Positions 8,222 to 15,779 of a stretch of DNA of 64,000 nucleotides are shown here, piece after piece. The stretch comes from Kribbella jiaozuonensis. Its GTDB lineage: Bacteria; Actinomycetota; Actinomycetes; Propionibacteriales; Kribbellaceae. Each line of letters begins with the position of its first letter. The stretch's first letter is position 1. Made by a program: the position numbers and the translations under genes. Under the pieces are notes generated by a model that was not told the DNA's origin, made no database searches, and saw only the letters and a program-made list of their open reading frames with translations. The stretch lies in assembly GCF_005233875.1 (NCBI RefSeq), contig NZ_SZPZ01000003.1:1048489-1112488 (forward strand), written 5' to 3'.

Positions 8222-9034
8222 ATGCGTAAATTGCTAACGGTCCTGGTGGGGTTCCTGATCGCGGTGCCGACCGTTGCCGCTGCCAATCCTGACGCCGCAC
8301 GGCCGGAGCGGCCGCTGACGGTGATGACCTACAACATCCATCACGGCGCGGGGATCGACGGGGTCCTCGATCTCGAGCGGATCGCCGTACTGATCGAGCA
8401 GTCCGGGGCCGACGTGATCGGGCTCCAGGAGGTCGACCGGCACTGGGACGTGCGCAGCAACTGGGTGGACCAGCCGGCCTGGTTCGCCGCACGGCTCAAG
8501 ATGCACTACGCGTACGCCGCCAACCTCGACCTCCCGCCGGTGAGCCCGGGCGAGCCGCGGCGCCAGTATGGGACCGCGATCCTGTCGAAGTACCCGATCA
8601 AGGACTTCAAGAACACGCTGCTGCCGCTGTACCCGACCGGCGAGCAGCGCGGTCTCGCGGTCGCGAAGATCAAGGTTCGTGGGGCCGACCTACGGTTCGC
8701 GAACACGCACCTGACCAGCAACAACAACGCCGAGCGGCTGGAGCAGGCGCAGAAGGTGGTCGAGCTGCTCGGTAAGTCGAAGACCCCGACGCTGCTCGTC
8801 GGCGACCTGAACGCGACGCCGGAAGCGCCGGAGATCAAGACCCTGACCGCGGTGTACGACGACACCTGGACCGAGGTCGGCGTCGGCCCGGGCTACACGA
8901 TCGAGGCAGGCAACCCGACCAAGCGGATCGACTTCCAGCTGCACAGCGCGGGCCTGCGCGCGGTGAAGGCCGCCGTACCGGTCACGCCGGCCTCGGATCA
9001 CCTCCCGGTGGTCGCCTCGTTCGCCCTCCGCTGA
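8222..9034 (+). CDS. Secreted endonuclease/exonuclease/phosphatase family protein
   Basis: The 270-residue protein begins with a signal peptide (MRKLLTVLVGFLIAVPTVAAA). It carries the metal-dependent EEP fold motifs: TVMTYNIHHGAG (Asn), IGLQEVDRHW (metal Glu), RFANTHLTSNNN (His), LLVGDLNATPEAPE (Asp/Asn) and the terminal TPASDHLPVVASF (Asp-His). Related proteins are secreted nucleases, sphingomyelinases or inositol-phosphate phosphatases, so the substrate is uncertain. I chose ATG 8222 because the signal peptide starts there. It is flanked by terminators on both sides and is monocistronic. Confidence 0.9.
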   Translation: MRKLLTVLVGFLIAVPTVAAANPDAARPERPLTVMTYNIHHGAGIDGVLDLERIAVLIEQSGADVIGLQEVDRHWDVRSNWVDQPAWFAARLKMHYAYAANLDLPPVSPGEPRRQYGTAILSKYPIKDFKNTLLPLYPTGEQRGLAVAKIKVRGADLRFANTHLTSNNNAERLEQAQKVVELLGKSKTPTLLVGDLNATPEAPEIKTLTAVYDDTWTEVGVGPGYTIEAGNPTKRIDFQLHSAGLRAVKAAVPVTPASDHLPVVASFALR

Positions 9035-9050
9035 ACACCTGACGCGTCAC

Positions 9051-9084
9051 AAAACGCCCTCCGGCTTCGGCGGAGGGCGTTTTT
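9051..9084 (+). terminator. Rho-independent terminator
   Basis: Arms at 9051-9063 (AAAACGCCCTCCG) and 9071-9083 form a perfect 13-base stem with a seven-base loop, ending in a run of five T. The A-tract on the left makes it work on both strands. It terminates the EEP-family gene. Confidence 0.88.
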
Positions 9085-9110
9085 GCGCGCCGACCTGCGT
9101 CTTCGCGGAA

Positions 9111-9271
9111 TTACAAGCTTGTAGTTTGTCAAGTCGACACACGGGTGAAACAAAGTTACTTGTGTGAAAGCTGTTCCCAATGGGGCTGTAGGCAACTAGT
9201 GTCACGTATGTGGTCCAGGAGGACCAAAAGTTCACGAACCCTGGGGAAGGGGTTCGTGACCGGCGGAAGGA
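9111..9271 (+). promoter_or_regulatory. Folded 5' leader of the NlpC/P60 gene
   Basis: This 196-base gene-free stretch holds an AT-rich near-palindrome (9111-9124, core ACAAGCTTGT), a small hairpin (GGTCC 9212-9216 with GGACC 9221-9225), and a strong 10-base hairpin (TCACGAACCC 9232-9241 with GGGTTCGTGA 9250-9259). The Shine-Dalgarno GGAAGGA follows at 9265-9271. Relatives in actinobacteria often carry a c-di-AMP riboswitch here, but I do not see its conserved core, so I call this only a structured leader. Confidence 0.45.
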
Positions 9272-9280
9272 ACGATCCCG

Positions 9281-10696
9281 ATGCGGACGCCCCTCAGGGC
9301 CACGTCCGGCGGGCGGGTCGGGAGCACTGGGAAGACCGGTAGGGCACTGCTCTCCGGGGTGCTCGCGATCTGTCTGGCCGGCACGATGGTCATCCAGCCC
9401 CTTGCGGCCGAGGCTGCCAAGCCGAAGCCGCCGGTGATCCCGTCCAAGGCCGCGGTCGAACGGGCCAAGCAGGCCGCAGCCTCCAAGGCCGCCCAGGTCG
9501 CGACCATCGAGCGCCAGCTGGCCGCGGCGAACGCGCGGCTCGAGCAGCTCGGTATCGAGTCCGGCATCGCCGACGAGGCGTACAACGGCGCCGTCTACCG
9601 GCTCCAGCAGGCCAAGGCCGAGGCGGCTGCCGCCGCGGCCCGGGCGACCGAGGCGGAGAAGACGCTCGCCACCCAGCGGGCGCAGATCGGCCGGTTCGCC
9701 GCCGCGTCGTACCAGGGCGGTGGCGACGTGGCGAAGATCGCGCCGCTGTTCACCGCGAACGGTCCGCAGGATCTGCTCGACTCTGCAGGCGCGGCGCGCT
9801 CGGTGTCCGCCGCGATGCAGGGTTCGTACCTGCGGTTCTCGGCGACCCAGGTGATGACCAACCTGTTCAAGGTGCAGGCCGACCAGGCGGTCGTGAAGGT
9901 GAAGAAGGCGACCGACGAGGCGGCGAAGGCGAAGAAGGCCGCCGAGGACGCGGAGGCCGCTCAGTCCGCGGCCGTGACAGCGATCGGGGTGCAGCGCACG
10001 AAGTCGATCGCGCAGCTCGCCGTACTGCAGAACACGTCGGTGAAGGTGGCTGCCCAGCGGCAGCGGGGACTCGAGGAGCTTGCGCGACAACGAGCCGCCG
10101 CTCTCGCCGCGAAGAAGGCCGCCGAGCTGAAGCGCCGGATCGCCGCCCGCGAGGCCGCGGAACGCCGCGCCGAGGCCGCCGAACGAGCCCGGGAAGCAGC
10201 CGAGGAGGCCCGGCAGGAGAAGGAAGAGCAGAAGCAGAACCACGGCAAGAAGCCGCCGAAGCACCACAAGCCGAAGCCGAGCAACGACAACAACGGCGGT
10301 GGCGGCAATGGTGGCGGGCACAGCTCGGGCGGCAGCGCGCGGGACGCGATCAACTTCGCGCTGAGGCAGCTCGGCGACATGTACCTGTGGGGCGCGACCG
10401 GGCCGTCGCGCTGGGACTGCTCCGGTCTGACCCAGGGCGCCTGGGAGCGGGCCGGTGTCCAGCTCCCGCACTACAGCGTCGCGCAGTACGAGCAGATCCA
10501 GCACATCGACGAGGACGAGCTGCGGCCGGGTGACCTGATCTTCTGGGCGACGAACCCGAGCGACCCGGGGACCATCCACCACGTCGCCATGTACCTCGGC
10601 AACGGGCAGATGATCCACGCGCCGCGGACCGGGAAGCCGGTGCAGATCGACAGCGTCTACTACTGGATCCCGCCGAACTTCTTCGGCCGTCCCTGA
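9281..10696 (+). CDS. Secreted NlpC/P60 peptidoglycan endopeptidase with coiled-coil N-domain
   Basis: The 471-residue protein resembles RipA and related C40 hydrolases that cut stem peptides of peptidoglycan during cell separation. A signal sequence (GVLAICLAGTMVIQPLAAEA) is followed by a long Ala/Lys/Glu-rich coiled coil (about residues 50-320). A basic, Gly-rich linker (KKPPKHHKPKPSNDNNGG) then leads to an NlpC/P60 domain. The catalytic residues are Cys380 (WDCSGL), His434 (IHHVAMYL) and His446 (IHAPR). The coiled coil probably holds the enzyme inactive or docks it on a divisome regulator, as in FtsEX-controlled relatives; that part is inference. The start at ATG 9281 has a good Shine-Dalgarno. 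Confidence 0.93.
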   Translation: MRTPLRATSGGRVGSTGKTGRALLSGVLAICLAGTMVIQPLAAEAAKPKPPVIPSKAAVERAKQAAASKAAQVATIERQLAAANARLEQLGIESGIADEAYNGAVYRLQQAKAEAAAAAARATEAEKTLATQRAQIGRFAAASYQGGGDVAKIAPLFTANGPQDLLDSAGAARSVSAAMQGSYLRFSATQVMTNLFKVQADQAVVKVKKATDEAAKAKKAAEDAEAAQSAAVTAIGVQRTKSIAQLAVLQNTSVKVAAQRQRGLEELARQRAAALAAKKAAELKRRIAAREAAERRAEAAERAREAAEEARQEKEEQKQNHGKKPPKHHKPKPSNDNNGGGGNGGGHSSGGSARDAINFALRQLGDMYLWGATGPSRWDCSGLTQGAWERAGVQLPHYSVAQYEQIQHIDEDELRPGDLIFWATNPSDPGTIHHVAMYLGNGQMIHAPRTGKPVQIDSVYYWIPPNFFGRP

Positions 10697-10707
10697 CCAC
10701 TTACTCC

Positions 10708-11415
10708 CTAGACCAGCCGGTGTCCGCCGTCGGCGTGAAGAACGGTGCCGGTGATGAAACCATTGCGCAGCAGGGCGATGATGGCGGCCGCGATGTCCTG
10801 GGTCCGGCCGATGCGGCCGACCGGGAGGCGGTCCGCCATCGCGGCCAAGGTGGCGGGCGCCGCGTCGCCGGCGACGTCCTGCCAGATCGGGGTGTCGACC
10901 CAGCCGGGGGACACCACGTTGACCCGGATCGGCGCGAGCTCGACCGCGAGCGCCGCGGCCAATGAAGCAAGTGCGCCGTTGAGTGCCGCGAGCAACGATG
11001 CGCGCGGTCCGGGCCGGTACGCCGCGATCCCTGAGGTGAACACGATCGAGCCGCCGGGCTCGAGTACCGACGCGCCGTGCTTGGCGAGCAGCAACGGTCC
11101 GAGCAGCTTGGAGTCGACCGCGGAGCGGGCCGCGTCGACGTCGTACTCGCTGATCGGCTGGTAGGCGCCGCCGACATCCGCGGCGGTCGTGACGACGTGG
11201 TTCACCTTGCCGGTGGTGGCGAAGAGTCGTTCGATATCGCGCTCGATTCCGAGGTCCATGGCAACGGTGTGTACGCCGAGCTCCCGGCGTACTGCCTCGA
11301 GCTTGCCGGGTGAGCGGCCCGCGATCGTGACTTCGCTGCCTTGGGCAACGAGCTCAGCGGCGAGAGCGTGGCCCATGCCGGAGCTGCCGCCGACGATCAC
11401 TACGTGTTCCTGCAC
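10708..11415 (-). CDS. Atypical SDR family protein lacking the Tyr/Lys catalytic pair
   Basis: The 235-residue protein has an SDR Rossmann start (VVIVGGSSGMGHALAAEL, residues 5-22) and a classical C-terminal half (RVNVVSPGWVDTPIW). The Ser is kept (Ser128), but the positions of the catalytic Tyr and Lys are Leu142 and Asn146 (ASLLAALNGAL). This resembles the Lin1944-like group of SDRs, which deviate at these residues. It may bind a cofactor without classical chemistry. It lies 46 bases after the LysR gene on the same strand and converges on the NlpC/P60 gene with an 11-base gap. Confidence 0.85.
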   Translation of the reverse strand: MQEHVVIVGGSSGMGHALAAELVAQGSEVTIAGRSPGKLEAVRRELGVHTVAMDLGIERDIERLFATTGKVNHVVTTAADVGGAYQPISEYDVDAARSAVDSKLLGPLLLAKHGASVLEPGGSIVFTSGIAAYRPGPRASLLAALNGALASLAAALAVELAPIRVNVVSPGWVDTPIWQDVAGDAAPATLAAMADRLPVGRIGRTQDIAAAIIALLRNGFITGTVLHADGGHRLV

Positions 11416-11461
11416 TGAATCTCCTTCGGTGGTTGACGTTTCGAGCCAACCACCGGACGAG

Positions 11462-12352
11462 TCAGTCGACCACGACTTGTTGGCTAACGATCGTTAGTCC
11501 GGGGCCAACGGTCATCGCCTGGAGCACCGGGTTGCGCGAATCGGTGCGCCAAACAGCGGCGTACCGGGCGATCAGCGGGCTGCCTTCGATGGGTCGCCAG
11601 ACGACGTCCGGCGTGGCGGCGCGACGGGATCCGAGGCTGATGGCGGACCTCCGGACGAGCAGCGCCGAGCGGAGCTGCGAGTGGCTCATGCTGATATCGC
11701 TCAGCCGTACGCCGGGGCCGAGCCGGCGGAGCAGATCGTCGTGGAACTCCGGCGCCGCCGCGCGCGGGATCCAGATCAGCTCGAGGTCGGTCAGATCGTC
11801 GAGGGTCAGCACCGGACGGGCGGCCAGCGGGTGGGTCGCAGTCAGCAGTACGCCGAGCTCCTCGGCGGCGAGGTGTTCGGAAGTGATTGCTGAGGGCAAC
11901 GTTATCGGCGTACGGACCAGGCCGAGGTCGATCTCGCCGGCGGTCAGCATCCGGAGCTGATCGGTGGTGGTGCCGGCCTCGAGCGTGACCGTGCTGTTCG
12001 GGAAGCGTTCGGTGGCGAGCTGTTCGAGGGCGGCGGGGAGCCAGCCGGGGATGCCGTTCAGCAGCCCGAGTCGCAGGACCGGTTCGTCCAGGCCGGCGGC
12101 CCGGCGCGTGTCCTTCAGCGCCAGGCCGGCCGCCTGGATGGTTTCGCGGGCGCGGGCCAGGAAGACCTGGCCGGCCGGGGTGAGCTCGACGCCGCGGCTG
12201 TGCCGGATCAGCAGGGTCGTACCGACCTCGCGTTCGAGCTGCTTGATCTGCTGGCTCAGGGTCGGGGTGGAGATGTAGAGGCGTTCGGCTGCTTTACCGA
12301 AATGGAGTTCCTCGGCAACGCCCACGAAGTACCGCATCTGCCGAAGCTCCAC
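11462..12352 (-). CDS. LysR family transcriptional regulator
   Basis: The 296-residue protein has the LysR winged helix-turn-helix at residues 1-60 (MELRQMRYFVGVAEELHFGKAAERL, then STPTLSQQIKQLE). A periplasmic-binding-protein-like effector domain follows from about residue 90 (LRLGLLNGIPGWLPAALEQL). The start is GTG 12352; the nearby ATG at 12360 is out of frame. It sits 12 bases after the quinone-reductase stop and 46 bases before the SDR gene, so all three may be cotranscribed. It probably regulates one of them, but its effector is unknown. Confidence 0.92.
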   Translation of the reverse strand: MELRQMRYFVGVAEELHFGKAAERLYISTPTLSQQIKQLEREVGTTLLIRHSRGVELTPAGQVFLARARETIQAAGLALKDTRRAAGLDEPVLRLGLLNGIPGWLPAALEQLATERFPNSTVTLEAGTTTDQLRMLTAGEIDLGLVRTPITLPSAITSEHLAAEELGVLLTATHPLAARPVLTLDDLTDLELIWIPRAAAPEFHDDLLRRLGPGVRLSDISMSHSQLRSALLVRRSAISLGSRRAATPDVVWRPIEGSPLIARYAAVWRTDSRNPVLQAMTVGPGLTIVSQQVVVD

Positions 12353-12364
12353 TTGGTCATGGTT

Positions 12365-13327
12365 TCACGGGATGGCGATGAGGCGGCCGAGGTTCTCGCG
12401 GGCGTCGAGGGTTTCGTGGATCCGGGCCACGTCGGTGAGTGGGTGGGTGGCGTGGACGACCGGGCGGAGGTCGCCGGACTGCCAGCGGCGGATGACCTCG
12501 GCGATGTCGGCGCGGGCCTCGTCGGGGCGGGCCTGCTGCCAGCCGTACAGGGAGACGCCGGTGAGGGTCCGGAGCTGGAGACCGAGCACCGGGACGGCCG
12601 GGACTTCGGTGGTGATGGCGCCGTACGAGACCATCCTGCCGAGGGGCTTCACCAGTTCGAGGCCCTGGTCGAAGACCATGCCGCCGACCGCGTCGAGGAC
12701 GGTGTCGACGCCGTCCGGGGCGAGGGCGCGGACCTTGGCCGGCCAGTCGGGATCGGTGAGGTCGACCGGCTCGGCGCCGAGGTCGCGGATGAAGTCGAGC
12801 TTCTTCGCGGAGGACGCCGTACCGATGATCGTCTTCGGGTCGTAGAACCGGGCCAGCTGGGTGGCGAGGTGGCCGATGGTGCCCGCGGCGGACTGGATCA
12901 GGACCGTGCCGCCGGCCGGGACGTGACCTGACTCGAGGACTCGGAGTGCGAGCGGGGCGGTCAGCGACATCATCGAGGCCTCGCCCGCGTCGGCATCGTC
13001 GGGGATCGACGCGAGGAACCCGGCATCGGCGACGGTGTAGTCGGCGAAGGCGTCCACGGTGAGCGCCGAGACGCGCTGGCCGACGGCCACGCCGGGCGGG
13101 GTGTCGGCGCCGAGCTTGACGATCCGGCCGACGACGTCGCCGGTGAGGGTGCCGGGGAGCGGACGGTCCCAAGGCGAGCCGCCGCGGCGGAGTACGGCGT
13201 CGATCGCGTTCGCACCGATCGCCTCGGCCTTGATCAGGACCTGGCCGGTGCCGGGTTCGGGTACGTCGACCTCCTCGAGCTGGAGGACTTCGGGGCCGCC
13301 GTGACGGTAGAAGCGCACTGCGCGCAT
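12365..13327 (-). CDS. Zinc-free NADP-dependent quinone/alkene reductase (MDR family)
   Basis: The 320-residue protein starts MRAVRFYRHGGPEVLQLEEVDVPEPGTGQVLIK, a typical quinone oxidoreductase opening. It has the nucleotide-binding loop VLIQSAAGTIGHLATQLA in the second half. The structural and catalytic zinc cysteines of alcohol dehydrogenases are absent, so this is the zinc-independent MDR branch. It should reduce quinones or activated alkenes with NADPH. I chose ATG 13327 because the family begins there. It is divergent from a MarR gene with an 11-base perfect inverted repeat between them. Confidence 0.92.
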   Translation of the reverse strand: MRAVRFYRHGGPEVLQLEEVDVPEPGTGQVLIKAEAIGANAIDAVLRRGGSPWDRPLPGTLTGDVVGRIVKLGADTPPGVAVGQRVSALTVDAFADYTVADAGFLASIPDDADAGEASMMSLTAPLALRVLESGHVPAGGTVLIQSAAGTIGHLATQLARFYDPKTIIGTASSAKKLDFIRDLGAEPVDLTDPDWPAKVRALAPDGVDTVLDAVGGMVFDQGLELVKPLGRMVSYGAITTEVPAVPVLGLQLRTLTGVSLYGWQQARPDEARADIAEVIRRWQSGDLRPVVHATHPLTDVARIHETLDARENLGRLIAIP

Positions 13328-13340
13328 TGTGGGATCTCCA

Positions 13341-13379
13341 TATCGTGGGAGCCAGAAATAATAGGAGACTCCCACGATA
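13341..13379. promoter_or_regulatory. MarR-type operator between quinone reductase and MarR genes
   Basis: The arms TATCGTGGGAG (13341-13351) and CTCCCACGATA (13369-13379) are exact 11-base reverse complements with a 17-base spacer. The spacer holds ATAATA at 13358-13363, which reads TATTAT on the minus strand and is a likely -10 for the reductase. The site is placed to repress that promoter. Confidence 0.65.
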
Positions 13380-13414
13380 ACCCCAGGGGTGAGCGATGCC
13401 AATAGAGTTGGGGG

Positions 13415-13846
13415 GTGAAGAAAGGGCCGACGCATCGGCTGGCCGACCGGGTGCTGTGGGCGCTGGGGCGGTCGAGTCAGCATGCCCAGCGGTTGGTCCG
13501 GCAGCACATGACCGAGGCCGGTGTCCGGACGCAGCACTATCACGTGCTCGCGAGCCTGGCCGACGACGGCGAGGCTGCTCAGGCGACGCTTGCCGACCGC
13601 ATCGGCTTCGACCGCAGCGATCTGGTCACGCTGCTCGACGAGCTCGAGGAGCTGAAGTTGCTGGCGCGGCGGGTCGACCCGGCCGACCGGCGCCGCAAGA
13701 TCGTTGCCATCACCCCGGACGGCGAGAAGCAGCTGGACGCGATGGACGAGCTCATCCTCGCCGCCGAGGCGGACCTGCTGGAGCCGTTGACGGCAGCGGA
13801 GCGCAAAACCCTGCTGGGCCTGCTCCGCCGCCTGTCAGGCGATTAG
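13415..13846 (+). CDS. MarR family transcriptional regulator
   Basis: The 143-residue protein has a MarR winged helix: RVLWALGRSSQHAQRLVRQH, then ATLADRIGFDRSDLVTLLDELEE as recognition helix and RRVDPADRRRKIVAITPDG as wing. GTG 13415 is the only reasonable start and follows a G-rich ribosome site. Divergence from the quinone reductase and the shared operator suggest it represses the reductase in response to a quinone or phenolic ligand; the ligand is inferred from family habit. Its stop overlaps that of the convergent pyrophosphatase gene. Confidence 0.93.
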   Translation: MKKGPTHRLADRVLWALGRSSQHAQRLVRQHMTEAGVRTQHYHVLASLADDGEAAQATLADRIGFDRSDLVTLLDELEELKLLARRVDPADRRRKIVAITPDGEKQLDAMDELILAAEADLLEPLTAAERKTLLGLLRRLSGD

Positions 13847-14331
13847 TGACCTTCGGTCTTCAGACGCTGGAAGGAGGCGGTGATCTCGGCCTCGGCGTCG
13901 GAGCGGCCGACCCAGGTGGCGCCCTCGACCGACTTGCCGGGTTCGAGGTCCTTGTAGACCTCGAAGAAGTGCTGGATCTCGAGCCGGTCGAACTCCGGCA
14001 CGTGGTGGATGTCGCGCAGGTGCTCCTGGCGCGGGTCACCGGCCGGGACGCAGAGCACCTTGTCGTCCGGGCCCTTCTCGTCGGTCATCCGGAACATGCC
14101 GATCGCCCGGGCCTTGATCAGGCAGCCGGGGAACGTCGGCTCGGTGAGCAGGACGAGTGCGTCCAGCGGGTCGCCGTCCTGACCGAGGGTGTCCTCGATG
14201 AACCCGTAGTCGGACGGATACTGGGTGGCCGTGAACAGCGTCCGGTCCAGTCGGAGCCGACCGGTCTTGTGGTCGAGCTCGTACTTGTTGCGGGTGCCCT
14301 TGGGGATCTCGATGAAGACGTCGAACTCCAT
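13843..14331 (-). CDS. ppa: Inorganic pyrophosphatase (family I)
   Basis: The 162-residue enzyme hydrolyses pyrophosphate to phosphate, pulling biosynthetic reactions forward in the cytoplasm. It begins MEFDVFIEIPKGTRNKYELDHKTGRLRL and contains the metal-binding signature DGDPLDALVL with further Asp in the DPRQEHL region. The length and sequence are those of bacterial soluble family I enzymes. I chose ATG 14331 because it gives the universal N-terminus. It is divergent from dacB by only 50 bases. Confidence 0.96.
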   Translation of the reverse strand: MEFDVFIEIPKGTRNKYELDHKTGRLRLDRTLFTATQYPSDYGFIEDTLGQDGDPLDALVLLTEPTFPGCLIKARAIGMFRMTDEKGPDDKVLCVPAGDPRQEHLRDIHHVPEFDRLEIQHFFEVYKDLEPGKSVEGATWVGRSDAEAEITASFQRLKTEGH

Positions 14332-14381
14332 ACGGCAGATACTGTCACGGTTCCGACCGACCGAATGACAGGAGCAGCCAG

Positions 14382-15740
14382 GTGGCACGACCTGCCCGTG
14401 CGGCATTCGTCACGCTGCTCACTACGGCGCTGTGCACCAGCATGGGCGCCGGCCTGGTGAGCAGTGCAGGCGCCGTACCCGGATCAGTCCGGACCACACA
14501 GCAGGCACCGCCCGTTCTGGCACCCGCGACCACCGAGGGCGTCGCCCCGACGGCGGCCGGAGTCGGCAAGGCGCTCGCTGCCGTCCTCAAGGACCCGTCA
14601 CTCGGCTCGCACCACGGTGTCTATGTGTACGACGCCTCCCGCGGCAAGCCGGTGTTCTCGGTCGGGGCGGCGACGCCGTACACGCCTGCCTCGACTCTGA
14701 AGCTCCTGACCACGGTCTCGGCGCTGGCGACGCTGGGGCCGGACCACACCTTCGCCACCAAGGTCGTGAGCGCGGGCAAGGGCTCGATCGTCCTGGTCGG
14801 CGGTGGCGACCCGCTGCTCGCGGTGAAGCAGGCAACCGACTACCCGACGCGCGCAACGCTGCAGACGCTCGCGGCGAGTACTGCGAAGGCGTTGAAGGCG
14901 CAAGGCGTCACGCGGGTCACCCTCGGGTACGACGCGTCGCTGTTCACCGGTCCGGCGGCCAATGCGAACTGGGAAGCCAACTACATCCCGGAGGGGATTG
15001 CCGCGCCGACGACGGCGCTGTGGGTGAACGAGGGCCGCATCTCACCAGGTATGGCCAAGCGGGCGACCTTGCCGGCCCAGGCCGCAGCCACGTCGTTCTC
15101 GAAGTTGCTGGGTACGTACGGGATCACGGTGGCGCCGACCGTCAAGGCCGCGACAGCTCAGGCCAAGGTGGCGCCGCTGGCGCAGGTGAAGTCGCCGACG
15201 CTCGGGCAGATCGTCGAGTACATCAACCAGCACAGCGACAACGACGGTGCCGAGGTGCTGCTGCGGCAGGTCGGCATCGCGACGGGCAACGGCGGTTCGT
15301 ACGTCGGTGGCGTCAAGGGTGTGCGCGCCACGCTCACCAAACTCGGTCTGGATGTCAGCAAGGCCCGCATCTACGACGGCAGCGGTCTGACCCGGGCGAA
15401 CAAGGTTCCGCTCGACCTGCTCGCCGGTGCGGTCCGGGTGGCGATCTCCAAGGACCACCCGGAGCTGCGGCATCTCCTGAGCGGACTCCCGATCGCGGGC
15501 TTCAACGGAAGCCTCAGGGAGCGGTTCACCACCGCCGGGACCGGCACGGGGACCGGACTGGTCCATGCCAAGACCGGCACGCTGACCGGTGTCCATAGCC
15601 TCGCTGGGTACGCCCGCGACCGCTCCGGCACGCTCCTGGTGTTCGCTGTCGCCAGCGACAGCGTCCCGGTCCCGAAGACCCTCGACGCCCGCGCGGCCCT
15701 CGACCGGACCACGGCTGCCTTGGCCAACTGCGGCTGCTGA
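14382..15740 (+). CDS. dacB: D-alanyl-D-alanine carboxypeptidase/endopeptidase (PBP4 type)
   Basis: The 452-residue penicillin-binding protein belongs to peptidase family S13. It has a signal sequence (AAFVTLLTTALCTSMGAGLVSSAGA). The three active-site motifs are SxxK at Ser104-Lys107 (PASTLKLL), SxN at about 285 (HSDNDGAE) and KTG at 397 (AKTGTLTGVH). It trims or cleaves peptidoglycan peptides outside the membrane. GTG 14382 has a GGAG ribosome site seven bases upstream. Position beside ppa and ahead of the metalloprotease-tilS-hpt-ftsH genes is the usual actinomycete arrangement. Confidence 0.95.
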   Translation: MARPARAAFVTLLTTALCTSMGAGLVSSAGAVPGSVRTTQQAPPVLAPATTEGVAPTAAGVGKALAAVLKDPSLGSHHGVYVYDASRGKPVFSVGAATPYTPASTLKLLTTVSALATLGPDHTFATKVVSAGKGSIVLVGGGDPLLAVKQATDYPTRATLQTLAASTAKALKAQGVTRVTLGYDASLFTGPAANANWEANYIPEGIAAPTTALWVNEGRISPGMAKRATLPAQAAATSFSKLLGTYGITVAPTVKAATAQAKVAPLAQVKSPTLGQIVEYINQHSDNDGAEVLLRQVGIATGNGGSYVGGVKGVRATLTKLGLDVSKARIYDGSGLTRANKVPLDLLAGAVRVAISKDHPELRHLLSGLPIAGFNGSLRERFTTAGTGTGTGLVHAKTGTLTGVHSLAGYARDRSGTLLVFAVASDSVPVPKTLDARAALDRTTAALANCGC

Positions 15741-15779
15741 TCAGCCCCACATGTTGGGACATAGCACTAGGGTCGTTGT

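Noticed and set aside
9085..9280. c-di-AMP (ydaO) riboswitch upstream of the NlpC/P60 gene
   Set aside because: The conserved late-core sequence (GAACCCG followed by CAGCU) and the GGGG-rich junctions are not present; only other hairpins are seen, so I report a structured leader instead.
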